From the NCBI GenBank assembly GCA_001913845.2, contig MKGP02000003.1:141415-205414 (forward strand): a stretch of DNA of 64,000 nucleotides, in the 5' to 3' direction. The stretch is from Limnothrix sp. CACIAM 69d. Lineage in GTDB: Bacteria; Cyanobacteriota; Cyanobacteriia; CACIAM-69d. Below are positions 19,487 to 27,473 of this stretch, one piece after another; position 1 is the stretch's first letter; every line of letters starts with the position of its first letter. A model generated the notes under the pieces. The model saw nothing but the letters and a program-made list of their open reading frames with translations, was not told where the DNA came from and made no database searches. The translations under genes and the position numbers were made by a program.

Positions 19487-20134
19487 TTAACCGCGTCGTT
19501 CCTGAAGCTTGCGATAAACCGCTTTTAAATCCACCTGATGATGGGCGATCGCCACGAGGGTGTGATAAAACAAATCCGCTACTTCCGAGGCGATCGACTC
19601 CGGATCATCATCCTTACAAGCCATCACCACTTCGGCCGCTTCCTCGCCAATTTTTTTGAGGATTTTGTTATCCCCACCGGCCAACAATTTGCAGGTATAG
19701 GACTCAAGATTTGGGTTAGCCTTGCGCGATTCAATCACCTGAAAAACCTGCGACAACGTATCAGCAGGTGGCGGAACCACTTGACCATCCACTTGGTGGA
19801 AACAACTGCGGGCCCCCGTGTGGCAAGCCACATCCCCAATCTGTTCAATGGTCATTAACAGGGCATCGCTATCGCAGTCATAGCGAATACTTTTAAGCTT
19901 TTGAATATGGCCGGAAGTTGCGCCCTTGTGCCACAATTCTTGGCGCGATCGGCTCCAGTACCAAGCCTCGCCAGTTTCCAGGGTTTTTTGCAAGGATTCC
20001 GCATTCATCCAAGCCATCATCAACACTGTGCCATCCAGATAGTCTTGGGCGATCGCCGCGACTAATCCTTGTTCGTTGTAGGCAATGCGATCGACTGGAA
20101 CGGCACGGCGCAAAGCTTCAAGATCGGTGGCCAT
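19487..20134 (-). CDS. hisIE: Bifunctional phosphoribosyl-AMP cyclohydrolase / phosphoribosyl-ATP pyrophosphatase
   Basis: A fused enzyme of histidine biosynthesis carrying out steps two and three. The N-terminal HisI domain (about 1-120) has the Zn/Mg-binding signatures [17 protein letters not shown] and CHTGARSCF. The C-terminal HisE domain (about 125-215) has the EEAAEVVMA and EVADLFYH helices of the pyrophosphatase. The fused form is usual in cyanobacteria. I place the start at ATG 20134 ([10 protein letters not shown]), because the 23 codons upstream (possible start at 20203) are low in family resemblance. It stands apart from other his genes, as is common in cyanobacteria. Confidence 0.95.
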   Translation of the reverse strand: MATDLEALRRAVPVDRIAYNEQGLVAAIAQDYLDGTVLMMAWMNAESLQKTLETGEAWYWSRSRQELWHKGATSGHIQKLKSIRYDCDSDALLMTIEQIGDVACHTGARSCFHQVDGQVVPPPADTLSQVFQVIESRKANPNLESYTCKLLAGGDNKILKKIGEEAAEVVMACKDDDPESIASEVADLFYHTLVAIAHHQVDLKAVYRKLQERRG

Positions 20135-20301
20135 AGAATCGCTGCTGCGGGGGGTGAGGATTGGGCAAACCATTGGCCCAGAGGCGCAATGTTGCAGCGC
20201 CAACCGGCCGCCAAATGGCAGGACAAATCATAGCAACTTTCCATTGCTTCCCCGCCTCGGAGCCGATCGAGTTCTGCCCGATCACCCAACCACTTGTTAT
20301 G

Positions 20302-20455
20302 GGGGCAAGGGGCTTAAGCCCCTTGTCTGGGTCGATTCAAGCATCCTGTTAGGACTGAATCGGCTGCCGATTGTTAATTGTTGTAGGGGCAAGGGGCTTA
20401 AGCCCCTTGTCTGGGTCGATTCAAGCATCCTGTTAGGGCTGAATCGGCAGCCGAT
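20302..20455. repeat. Direct duplication (about 70 bp, offset 84 bp) containing the palindrome and a gene 3' end
   Basis: 20302-20371 and 20386-20455 are nearly identical: GGGGC, the palindrome (20306-20325 and 20390-20409), GTCTGGGTCGATTCAAGCA and then CATCCTGTTAGG with a short tail. The second copy overlaps the last codons and the TAA stop (20433-20435) of the exbD-like gene. The first copy therefore looks like a duplicate of that gene end. Confidence 0.9.
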
Positions 20456-21149
20456 CGCCCGGTTGCGCCGGAGCCGGTGACTGGTTGGGTAACAGATACG
20501 GCTGATTCAAGCCATTGCCGCCCAAGCCGGGGTTATTCGGGCTGCTGGGATTGGCGTTACTGGGATTGGAATTATTGAAGCCAGGACTGTTGAAACCCGG
20601 ATTCCCAAAATCACCGCCCTGACTCGGATCATTGGGCACGAGGGGCTGATTGCCGAATGGGTCGAAGTTGTCGGCCGGTCGCTGGGCTGGGTTTTGGCCG
20701 CTGGGCAAGGTGGCCAGAGCCACCCGATCGCCCCCAACCGATCGCAGCAAGTCCAACACCGCCACCACGTCGCTATAGAAAGCCGACTGGGAGGCATAGA
20801 GGACGATCGTCCCGTCCGGTTGGGTTTGCTTAAAGGCTTGCAGTTGGGTCAGCAGCGCTTCTTTGGTCACCGGGGCTTGCTGAAAATACAACTGACCGGC
20901 GGGGCTGAGGGCTACCATCGCCAACTTGCGCATCTGGGGCTGGCCCGTGCTGGCTTGGGGCAGGTCTACCCCAATGCCCTGTTGGCGCGTCAGCCCGATC
21001 GCCGCCAGGATAAAAAAGGTCAGAATGCAGAAAATCACATCGATCAGCGGCACGATCTCAATGCGAATTTCTTGATCGGACGAGTCGAGGTTGATCTTCA
21101 TAAATTCATTCAGAAATTGATTCAGAAATTGATCCAGAAATTCATTCAA
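20433..21149 (-). CDS. ExbD/TolR-family biopolymer transport protein, orphan
   Basis: A protein of up to 238 residues. The core (from ATG 21101, MKINLDSSDQE) has the ExbD/TolR arrangement: a short cytoplasmic N-terminus, one membrane helix (PLIDVIFCILTFFILAAIG, with the conserved Asp of the proton path) and a periplasmic domain containing LYASQSAFYSDVVAVLDLL. A Pro/Asn/Gly-rich disordered tail of about 80 residues follows. ExbD works with ExbB and a TonB-like protein to transmit proton-motive force, but no exbB gene is adjacent. The longest reading (ATG 21149) adds 16 residues encoded by a 12-bp repeat array (FLDQFLNQFLNEF), so 21101 may be the real start. The stop codon lies in a duplicated repeat. 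Confidence 0.85.
   Translation of the reverse strand: MNEFLDQFLNQFLNEFMKINLDSSDQEIRIEIVPLIDVIFCILTFFILAAIGLTRQQGIGVDLPQASTGQPQMRKLAMVALSPAGQLYFQQAPVTKEALLTQLQAFKQTQPDGTIVLYASQSAFYSDVVAVLDLLRSVGGDRVALATLPSGQNPAQRPADNFDPFGNQPLVPNDPSQGGDFGNPGFNSPGFNNSNPSNANPSSPNNPGLGGNGLNQPYLLPNQSPAPAQPGDRLPIQP
21102..21149. repeat. Short tandem repeat, four units of 12 bp, in frame with exbD
   Basis: Four AAATTSATTCAG-like units (21102-21113, 21114-21125, 21126-21137, 21138-21149). Because 12 is a multiple of three, read on the minus strand it encodes repeated (L/E)FLNQ-type tetrapeptides at the possible N-terminus of the ExbD-like protein. Confidence 0.88.
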
Positions 21150-21214
21150 TTATGCGAATTAATGGCACGATCGGCGCTGCGACTCTGGGCATCGAAATTG
21201 ATACGGCCTTGACC

Positions 21215-21351
21215 TAAGAGGATGTCTGAAAAGCCAAAATTAATACAATGCTTACTCCGGCGATCGACGGAAACAAGGGGCTTAAGCCCCTTGCTGCCAC
21301 GACTATTGGTGCTTAGTTCGGGCCGAAAGATACTTTTCAGACATCCTCTTA
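21215..21351 (+). mobile_element. MITE-like element, copy C (137 bp)
   Basis: A near-perfect element: left end TAAGAGGATGTCTGAAAAG, right end CTTTTCAGACATCCTCTTA (perfect 19-bp inverted repeats) and the central palindrome 21274-21293. Both ends begin with TA, suggesting TA-targeted insertion as in IS630/mariner-related MITEs. It is inverted relative to copy B. Confidence 0.93.
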
Positions 21352-21385
21352 CAGGCTACACCGCAAATGACTGCTCAGGCATCCT

Positions 21386-22075
21386 CTAAAACTGATAGCG
21401 ATCCTGCTCAATCCAAAGGCTGTGGGCCACGGCCTGCCCATCAGCACCCACGCGAATTTCCACCACAAACGGTAAGGGGCGATTGGTGCGGGGCCGTGCT
21501 CCATTGATGCGGTTCACGCCATTGATCTGGTCATTGATTTGATCCCGCTTGGATTCGTCCATGTAATAGGTTTCCAGGTTGTAGCGGGGCATGGCGGCCA
21601 TGATTTCACCCCGTAGGGCCACTTGGTTGACGGGCAATTGGGCCGGGCGATCGGGACGAATGGCCACCGGTTGCCAGGGTTTGGGCCGATCGAGCGGTTG
21701 ATTGGGGTCTTCGGTGGCGCTGTTGGTCGGCTGTTGCAGGATCAGGTAAAACTCCCGCCGTTCATAGGGCAATTGCGGTTTTTGTTTTTGATCCCGATCG
21801 GTGGCAATGGTTTCCCAGCCGGGCAGCTTTTCCAAAACGCTCACCTGGCTAATGTCGTAGCTGAGGGTTTGGGAATAGCCCCGCATCCAGTCGTAGGGAT
21901 CCACCGGGCGGGTTTGCAACACCACAGCCCGCCCCCAGTAGTAGGTCATGGCTGCTTGGGCCGGAATTCCGATCGCCAGGCCCAACTGCAACAACATCGG
22001 AATCCAAAATCGCCAGCCGGCCGCCTTCGGAGGGGAACTGTCTGGGGCGATCGGGGAAATCAGGTCTTGGGTCAT
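21386..22075 (-). CDS. GDYXXLXY-family membrane-anchored protein
   Basis: A 229-residue protein with one N-terminal membrane helix (about 24-45) and a non-cytoplasmic domain. The segment VDPYDWMRGYSQTLSYDIS matches the GDYXXLXY signature of a family found next to DUF2157/DUF4401 membrane proteins. Here the motif reads RGYSQTLSY, with Arg-Gly in place of Gly-Asp. Function is unknown; the pairing with the DUF2157 gene immediately upstream on the same strand (122 bp apart) is itself the best evidence for the call. A Pro/Gln-rich loop (about 118-140) looks disordered. The TAG stop falls inside a CATCCTCTA motif like the end of the MITE family. Confidence 0.82.
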   Translation of the reverse strand: MTQDLISPIAPDSSPPKAAGWRFWIPMLLQLGLAIGIPAQAAMTYYWGRAVVLQTRPVDPYDWMRGYSQTLSYDISQVSVLEKLPGWETIATDRDQKQKPQLPYERREFYLILQQPTNSATEDPNQPLDRPKPWQPVAIRPDRPAQLPVNQVALRGEIMAAMPRYNLETYYMDESKRDQINDQINGVNRINGARPRTNRPLPFVVEIRVGADGQAVAHSLWIEQDRYQF

Positions 22076-22197
22076 GGTTCAGGCTTCCAAAATAAATGAC
22101 AGGGAATTGCAGGGAATTCACGGGAACGGGGTTGTGATGAGCGCTGATCCGGCAGGTCGATCGGGATGAATCACCGGCGATCGCGCGTCCCGATCGC

Positions 22198-23685
22198 TCA
22201 TGATCGCGCCGTGGGGGAAGAATTCGACCCATTCAGCGTTTGCACCGATCGCTCAAACCACAAACCCGCCGCAATTACCCCAACACCACACAGCACAAAC
22301 ACCAGCGCCTTCAGCAGCAAATCTGTGTTGTACTCCAGCATCCGCGTCCAAATATCCAGCACCAACAGCAACAGACCGCTCCAAAAGGCCAAACGCCGCC
22401 CGTCCGATAGCCCCTCGCGCACCAACCCCACCCCTAACAGGAACAGGCACACATTAGCCAGCAAGGTTCCCCAACTGGGCAGAGCCGCCACGTTGTAATG
22501 CCAACCCAAGGTCAACCCCAGCGACAGCACCAGGGCCCAAAGCACCGCGTCAGTGAGCCATTGATCGGCCCCCATGGCCCCACCGCGACCCCGCCGCGCC
22601 CACATCAGCACGGCCGCCACCGCCGCTACGGCCACATCCACCGCCAGCCAAGGAACAAATTGCGCTGGATCATAGAGATTGCCATCGGTGCTGGAACCGC
22701 TTTGGCGACCGGAACCGTCCCAGAAAAACCAGAAGCTGGTGAAGTAAAACGTGCCCATCAGCCACAGGATGGTCAAATTTTGGGTGATGTTTTGAAAGTT
22801 CAGTGGCCTGGAGTCGATCGCCCCGCCGGGCACCAGCCAATGGCGCAAAGCTCGAGGCAGCGGCAACCGCAGCCACCAACGTTGCACAGCCGGCCAAAGT
22901 CGATCGCGATATCCCCAACCCAGGGCAAAGGGCAGCGCCAAAGACAACACACTGGCAACCCAAGGGTGCATCAAGCTCCACCAAAAGTTGGTTTGCAAGG
23001 TTCCCAGCGTGAACAACCAAGCCAAGCCAAACAAAAAGCGCGATCGCGTCACATGGGCCAGGGGCAAAAAAGCCAGGGCACTCACCAAGGGCATATGCTC
23101 CGCCAACGCTCGCTGCCAACTGGGTTCCGGCTCCCACCAGTCATAGAGACCCGACCAGTAGCCCACGATCGTCAAAATCAACGCCAACAACCCCAAAGGC
23201 ATCAACCGCAGCCCGATCGCCATGGTCAACACACCGCCGCCCCAAATGAAGTAGAGGCTCGATAAGGGGCCGCCTTGGTGAAACATCTGAGCCGTCAAGG
23301 CCAAATTCGCCCCCAACAGCAGCCCACCCAACAACAACAGGGCCTGGCCCAAGCGGCGTTGCCCAGCCAAACGAGGAGCGGGCGATCGCCACAAGTAAAA
23401 GCCCAAAGCTTGAACGCCCAACAGGGCACTCAACAACACCCCCACCCGAAACGCCCGGGGCCATTGCTGCCAGTTGGCGGCCACGAAGGTGATCACCCCC
23501 AACCCCAACAGCACTCCTCCCAAGCACAGCAGGATGGTCACGAAGCGGTTGCGGGCCCCCTGATCGAGGGTTCGGAACTGATAGCGATCGGCTAGGCGAT
23601 CGAACTGTTCCGGTTGCAGCAGGCCATCGGTCACCCACTGGCGAGCCTCCTGGCGCAACTGATAACGAAAGCGCTCGGTAATCAC
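22198..23685 (-). CDS. DUF2157 multi-pass membrane protein
   Basis: A 495-residue protein. The cytoplasmic N-terminal DUF2157 domain (about 1-60, RLADRYQF) leads into a first helix with the family-typical FVAANWQQWP motif near residue 65. About 12-13 further hydrophobic helices follow, and the C-terminus is short and hydrophilic. The family is probably a membrane sensor or transporter of unknown substrate. The start is GTG 23685, supported by the Shine-Dalgarno-like AGGGGAGG eight bases upstream. It is very likely co-transcribed with the downstream GDYXXLXY gene. Confidence 0.87.
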   Translation of the reverse strand: MITERFRYQLRQEARQWVTDGLLQPEQFDRLADRYQFRTLDQGARNRFVTILLCLGGVLLGLGVITFVAANWQQWPRAFRVGVLLSALLGVQALGFYLWRSPAPRLAGQRRLGQALLLLGGLLLGANLALTAQMFHQGGPLSSLYFIWGGGVLTMAIGLRLMPLGLLALILTIVGYWSGLYDWWEPEPSWQRALAEHMPLVSALAFLPLAHVTRSRFLFGLAWLFTLGTLQTNFWWSLMHPWVASVLSLALPFALGWGYRDRLWPAVQRWWLRLPLPRALRHWLVPGGAIDSRPLNFQNITQNLTILWLMGTFYFTSFWFFWDGSGRQSGSSTDGNLYDPAQFVPWLAVDVAVAAVAAVLMWARRGRGGAMGADQWLTDAVLWALVLSLGLTLGWHYNVAALPSWGTLLANVCLFLLGVGLVREGLSDGRRLAFWSGLLLLVLDIWTRMLEYNTDLLLKALVFVLCGVGVIAAGLWFERSVQTLNGSNSSPTARS

Positions 23686-24144
23686 GCGGTCAATCCTCCC
23701 CTAATTGCGGGCCAACGCGATCGACAGTCTCCCGACCTGTCCGAAGGGCATGATTCAACAACCATAACCGGGGACAGTGGGACAATTCTTAGCAACAAAC
23801 GGTTCAGGAAACTTAGGGTTTAAGGGCTGGCAATCCCCGATGGGTCAATGTTCCCAGCCCGATCGCCCCGATGGCATCCAATCTGGCATTTCTCGGGTCG
23901 ATCGATCCACCCCCTGTGCCACCTGCCCTACGGGCCGACTTCAGTTCCTGGGCCAAATCCGTTGAAGGGCGATCGGGAAGCTACACCGACCAGATTCGGT
24001 ATACACGAAATATTTTCAAAGTCAACTGATTGTAAATAATTTTTACAAAATGTTATGGTTATTAACAACAACACAGCACCTAACCGGCTCCCCCACCGCG
24101 CTGTTCTGGGTCTCCCCCATCTCTACCCCCCCTCAAGGACTGTT
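23686..24144. other. Intergenic region upstream of a small membrane protein
   Basis: About 460 bp between divergent genes. The right third is AT-rich, unlike most of the window, and contains the candidate promoter at 24031-24059. No gene is convincing; the first ATG in frame with the small protein (24055) lies in that promoter-like stretch. Confidence 0.6.
24031..24059 (+). promoter_or_regulatory. Candidate sigma-70-type promoter
   Basis: TTGTAA (24031-24036), a 17-bp spacer and TTATGG (24054-24059) in an AT-rich block, 86 bp before the ATG of the small membrane protein. The -10 box is poor, so this is tentative. Confidence 0.35.
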
Positions 24145-24387
24145 ATGAAGACCGATCTAGACTTCTCCAATCCTTACCTGCTTGACTCCGTAGTCTTCCG
24201 CCCCGACTTCAACTCAACGGGCGAAGCCATCAACCTCAATCAAGCCTGGTCTCTGTTTTTTACAGCGGGGCGCGAAGATAAGGCCCTGGGTTTCAATGCC
24301 GAAACCGGACGCTTTTTCACCAACATTCTCTTCGCCCTGGCGGCCGCAGGGGCCCTGTGGGGTCTACTCTTTAGCAGCACCCTCTAA
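24145..24387 (+). CDS. Small single-helix membrane protein, 80 aa, unrecognised
   Basis: I do not recognise this family. A hydrophilic N-terminus of about 55 residues (acidic start MKTDLDFSNPYLLD) is followed by one C-terminal membrane helix (about 59-77, NILFALAAAGALWGLLF). The ATG at 24145 has AAGGA seven bases upstream, better than the in-frame ATG at 24055, which has none. Such tail-anchored proteins near ndh or photosystem genes are often small subunits or assembly factors, but ndhD here is convergent, so no link can be claimed. Its TAA stop (24385-24387) is also the first three bases of MITE copy D. Confidence 0.75.
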   Translation: MKTDLDFSNPYLLDSVVFRPDFNSTGEAINLNQAWSLFFTAGREDKALGFNAETGRFFTNILFALAAAGALWGLLFSSTL

Positions 24388-24521
24388 GAGGATGTCTGAA
24401 AAGCCAAAATCGATACTCTGCACGCCTCATCGATCGACGAAGACAAGGGGCTTAAGCCCCTTGCCCCCGCGACTATTGGTGCTCTTCAAGTGCCTCAAGA
24501 TACTTTTCAGACAGCCTCTAA
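24385..24521 (+). mobile_element. MITE-like element, copy D (137 bp)
   Basis: Same orientation as copy C, left end TAAGAGGATGTCTGAAAAG, right end slightly decayed (CTTTTCAGACAGCCTCTAA), central palindrome 24444-24463. The internal arms are more diverged than in B and C. The element starts exactly at the stop codon of the preceding gene. Confidence 0.9.
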
Positions 24522-24594
24522 GTGATGGCTGCTGAGCTTTTCCCGCCTCGAATCCCCAGCAGCTAACCTGCAATGAGAATCGTTAAAACCGACA

Positions 24595-24623
24595 AGAGCC
24601 GGGTCACACTGTGGCCCGGCTCT
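24595..24623 (-). terminator. Rho-independent-type terminator after ndhD
   Basis: Perfect 9-bp arms AGAGCCGGG (24595-24603) and CCCGGCTCT (24615-24623) with an 11-nt loop. On the minus strand the stem is followed by TGTCGGTTTTAACG, a short T-run. It lies 40 bp beyond the ndhD stop codon. It could also serve the convergent gene, but there it is followed by AAATCTATTG. Confidence 0.78.
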
Positions 24624-24662
24624 AAATCTATTGAGAGCGTTCTGCGTCTCAGGAGTTGCCCC

Positions 24663-26252
24663 CTAGGGTTCCAGGGCGATCGCCGGAGCCACCAACGGTT
24701 TTGCGCCCGGCATCAGCCCGATCGGCCGTGACTCCCGACTCACCAAGGTTGGCACCGCATCCCGCAGCCGTGCCGTTAGTTGCACCATCGTTGAGTCATA
24801 GATCTGGGTCAGCAGCTTGGGATAGAAGCCAATGCCAATGATCGGAATCAGCAGACAAGCGATGATGAACACCTCACGCGGTTCCGCATCGATCAGCACC
24901 TCGTGAGACACCAATTCCTGGTTTTCCGGGCCGTAGAAGATTTCCCGCAGCATCGACAGCAGATAAACCGGCGTGAGAATCACCCCCACCGCTGCCAGGA
25001 AGACCACAATCACCTTAAAGGGCAGCGAATAGGCATCACTGTTGGCAAAACCCAGGAACACCGTTAGTTCTGCCACAAAGCCGCTCATCCCCGGCAAGGC
25101 CAGCGAGGCCAACGAGCAAGCCGTGAACATTGAGAAGATCTTGGGCATCTTTTGGCCCACGCCGCCCATTTCGTCCAGCATCAGGGTGTGGGTGCGATCG
25201 TACGTGGCCCCCACCAGGAAAAACAGGCTCGCCCCAATCAACCCATGGGACACCATTTGCATCATCGCGCCGCTGATGCCCAAGTCCGTGAAGGAACCCA
25301 GCCCAATCAGCACAAAGCCCATGTGGGAAATCGAGGAATAGGCAATTTTGCGCTTCAGGTTCCGCTGGGCAAAGGAGGTGAGCGCCGCATAAACAATGTT
25401 CACCACCCCCAAAATCACCAACACGGGCGCAAAGGTGGCATGGGCTTCCGGCAACATTCCGGCATTCATCCGCACCAGGGCATAGCCACCCATTTTCAGC
25501 AGGATGCCCGCCAGCAGCATGTGAACCGGTGCGGTGGCTTCCCCGTGGGCATCGGGCAACCAAGTATGCAGTGGGAAAATCGGCAGTTTGACGGCGTAGG
25601 CAATCAAAAATCCGCCGTAGAGCAATAATTGCAGCGTGTGGCCGTAGGGTTTGAGGGCCAACTCGCGCATATCAAAGGTGACCGTATCGCCGTAGAAGGC
25701 CATGGCCAGGGCGGCAACCAAGATAAACAGCGAGCCACCGGCGGTGTAAAGGATGAATTTGGTGGCGGCGTAGAGGCGTTTTTTGCCACCCCAAATCGAC
25801 AGCAGCAGGTACACCGGAATCAGTTCCAGTTCCCACACCAGGAAGAACAGGAGCAAGTCCTGAACGGCAAAGACGGCGATTTGACCGCCATACATGGCCA
25901 GCAGCAGGAAGTAGAACAGTTTGGGCTTGAGGGTGACCGGCCAGGAGGCCAAGACGGCCAAGGTGGTGATGAAGCCCGTCAACAGGATCAGGGGCATGGA
26001 AAGGCCGTCTGCGCCCACTGACCATTTCAGGCCGAGTTCGGGAACCCAGGTGTAGCTTTCCACCAGTTGCAGTTCGGGGTTGCCGAAGTCGTACTGGGTA
26101 CAAAAGGCATACACCAACAGGATGAAGTCAATGAGTCCTACTCCCAACGAAAACCAGCGTACGGTTTTGCCGTCTTTGTCGGGCAACAGGGGCACGATCA
26201 GGGCGGCGACGATGGGGAGGAGAATGGAGGTCGTCAGCCAGGGAAAGTTCAT
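24663..26252 (-). CDS. ndhD: NAD(P)H-quinone oxidoreductase subunit 4 (NdhD)
   Basis: A 529-residue, 14-helix antiporter-like subunit of the thylakoid NDH-1 complex, which takes part in proton pumping during respiratory and cyclic electron flow. Family motifs are clear: [31 protein letters not shown] (with the conserved membrane Glu), the discontinuous-helix lysine segment [22 protein letters not shown], and [14 protein letters not shown]. Length and start (ATG 26252) are typical. Cyanobacteria carry several ndhD paralogues; the close match to NdhD1-type sequences is an impression, not a computed result. It appears monocistronic, with ndhF not adjacent, and ends in a good terminator. Confidence 0.95.
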   Translation of the reverse strand: MNFPWLTTSILLPIVAALIVPLLPDKDGKTVRWFSLGVGLIDFILLVYAFCTQYDFGNPELQLVESYTWVPELGLKWSVGADGLSMPLILLTGFITTLAVLASWPVTLKPKLFYFLLLAMYGGQIAVFAVQDLLLFFLVWELELIPVYLLLSIWGGKKRLYAATKFILYTAGGSLFILVAALAMAFYGDTVTFDMRELALKPYGHTLQLLLYGGFLIAYAVKLPIFPLHTWLPDAHGEATAPVHMLLAGILLKMGGYALVRMNAGMLPEAHATFAPVLVILGVVNIVYAALTSFAQRNLKRKIAYSSISHMGFVLIGLGSFTDLGISGAMMQMVSHGLIGASLFFLVGATYDRTHTLMLDEMGGVGQKMPKIFSMFTACSLASLALPGMSGFVAELTVFLGFANSDAYSLPFKVIVVFLAAVGVILTPVYLLSMLREIFYGPENQELVSHEVLIDAEPREVFIIACLLIPIIGIGFYPKLLTQIYDSTMVQLTARLRDAVPTLVSRESRPIGLMPGAKPLVAPAIALEP

Positions 26253-26521
26253 AGGAAGTCTTGCGTCGCTAGGTGCGATCGCGACTTAGCAAAGCGTTAG
26301 TGGGTGCGTTACTCAAAGCGTTGAGTGGCGATGGTTTTAGCCATCTCTGCTGACAGTGTAAGCAATGGGATCGATCCCGTGGCGATCGCTTAATACTTTG
26401 GTTACAAAGCACTTTGAACTCTTTAAAGTTCCGTTGCAGTTTGTGGCTATTTCCTAATTTTTTGCTATGCAGCTTTTGGCAGGAATTCCCCTTGCGGGCG
26501 CGATCGCCTTTGGAATTTATT

Positions 26522-26535
26522 AATTCTTAAGAATT
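26522..26535. promoter_or_regulatory. Perfect 14-bp palindrome, possible operator
   Basis: AATTCTTAAGAATT lies 270 bp upstream of the ndhD start and next to a 14-bp direct repeat. The symmetry suits a dimeric regulator, but no regulator can be named. Confidence 0.4.
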
Positions 26536-26626
26536 GATCAAGATTAACGTTTGTTGATTAACGCCTGTTGTCATTTCCTGGGATCCCGTGAAAACGGTTG
26601 ATCTTCCATGCCCTAACCACTCTAGA

Positions 26627-26646
26627 CAAGGGGCTTAAGCCCCTTG
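26627..26646. repeat. GGGGCTTAAGCCCC palindrome with a different flank
   Basis: A perfect family palindrome (CAAGGGGCTTAAGCCCCTTG). About 45 bp further on comes AATGACGACACCCCCTA, which resembles the TTTGACGACATCCCCTAG to the right of the copy at 49066. These two may define a second element subtype. Confidence 0.8.
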
Positions 26647-26866
26647 CCCCCCACGATCCGCTAACGGCAGATCTGGGGTTTCGGGCTAAATGACGACACC
26701 CCCTAACCCCTGTCACTTAACCCTTGGGTGCTTCCTTCCCCTAAGCATTGTCGTAATCTGGAATTCTTGATCTTTAGATTGTTGAGATTTGGAGAATCGT
26801 GGGAATTGATGGGGATCCCGAAAAACGCCGAACTGGCGAGCCGCTGTGACCGATCGCCCCAAGGCC

Positions 26867-27304
26867 CTAGCGATCGGGGCGGGTGGGGGGCCGACAGTTG
26901 GGATTGGGCAACAGAGCATCCCAGGTTTCGGCGGTCACTTCGCCGCTGGGATCCAGTTTTTGGGTTTCCTGAAAAAGACGAACGGCGTTGGCCAAGGCGG
27001 TGTCGTAGGTTCCGTCCGTGGGGCCTTGATAAAACCCCAGGAGCGCCAAAATGCCCTGAAGTCGGCGCACATCGCTGCCACTGTCGCCGGGGCCCAAGTT
27101 GGGCAGGGGTTCCCGACGCGGCGGGCAGTTGGCCCAAGCGGGCCCCATATCCAGGCTGAGGCCTAGGCCGATCGCCCCAAGGCCCAGGAGCATTCCCAGC
27201 CGGGTTAAGGCGATTGCTTTCCAGTCCAATGCAGGACTTGGAGCGATGGCCAGCCTAGGGCCATTGAAATGTTTGAGAATGGGGAAAGGAAAAGTCCAAG
27301 CCAT
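26867..27304 (-). CDS. Exported peptidoglycan-binding-domain protein
   Basis: About 145 residues from ATG 27304 (a TTG at 27316 is possible). A hydrophobic stretch (LGMLLGLGAIGLGLSLDMG) ending at AWANC works as a signal peptide or membrane anchor. A PG_binding_1 domain follows (about 70-130: GDSGSDVRRLQGILALLGFYQGPTDGTYD, then AVRLFQE). It should bind cell-wall muropeptides in the periplasm. No catalytic domain is attached, and the C-terminus is a short Pro/Arg-rich tail. It is convergent with no neighbour and divergent from the ARH-like gene. Confidence 0.85.
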   Translation of the reverse strand: MAWTFPFPILKHFNGPRLAIAPSPALDWKAIALTRLGMLLGLGAIGLGLSLDMGPAWANCPPRREPLPNLGPGDSGSDVRRLQGILALLGFYQGPTDGTYDTALANAVRLFQETQKLDPSGEVTAETWDALLPNPNCRPPTRPDR

Positions 27305-27473
27305 AGGGCTAATCAACAGTTAGGCAATGGTTCAAGAACGAATTCTCAGCCGCACAACGGAGAGTCGGAAATCAAGGGTCAAGGTTGGACGGTTTTTTGC
27401 CATCCATCTTGAATTAGAGATCCCTTAGATTAGAGATTCGCTTGTCGCGCGATCACGCTGGATTTGGCAAATC

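Larger units (their letters stand above)
26253..26866. other. Long intergenic region upstream of ndhD
   Basis: About 610 bp, with a long AT-rich leader for ndhD (26300-26570). Noted here are a perfect 14-bp palindrome AATTCTTAAGAATT (26522-26535), a possible operator; a 14-bp direct repeat GATTAACGYYTGTT (26542-26555, 26556-26569); and one family palindrome (26627-26646). ORFs at 26703-27166 are shadows of the downstream gene. Confidence 0.6.
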
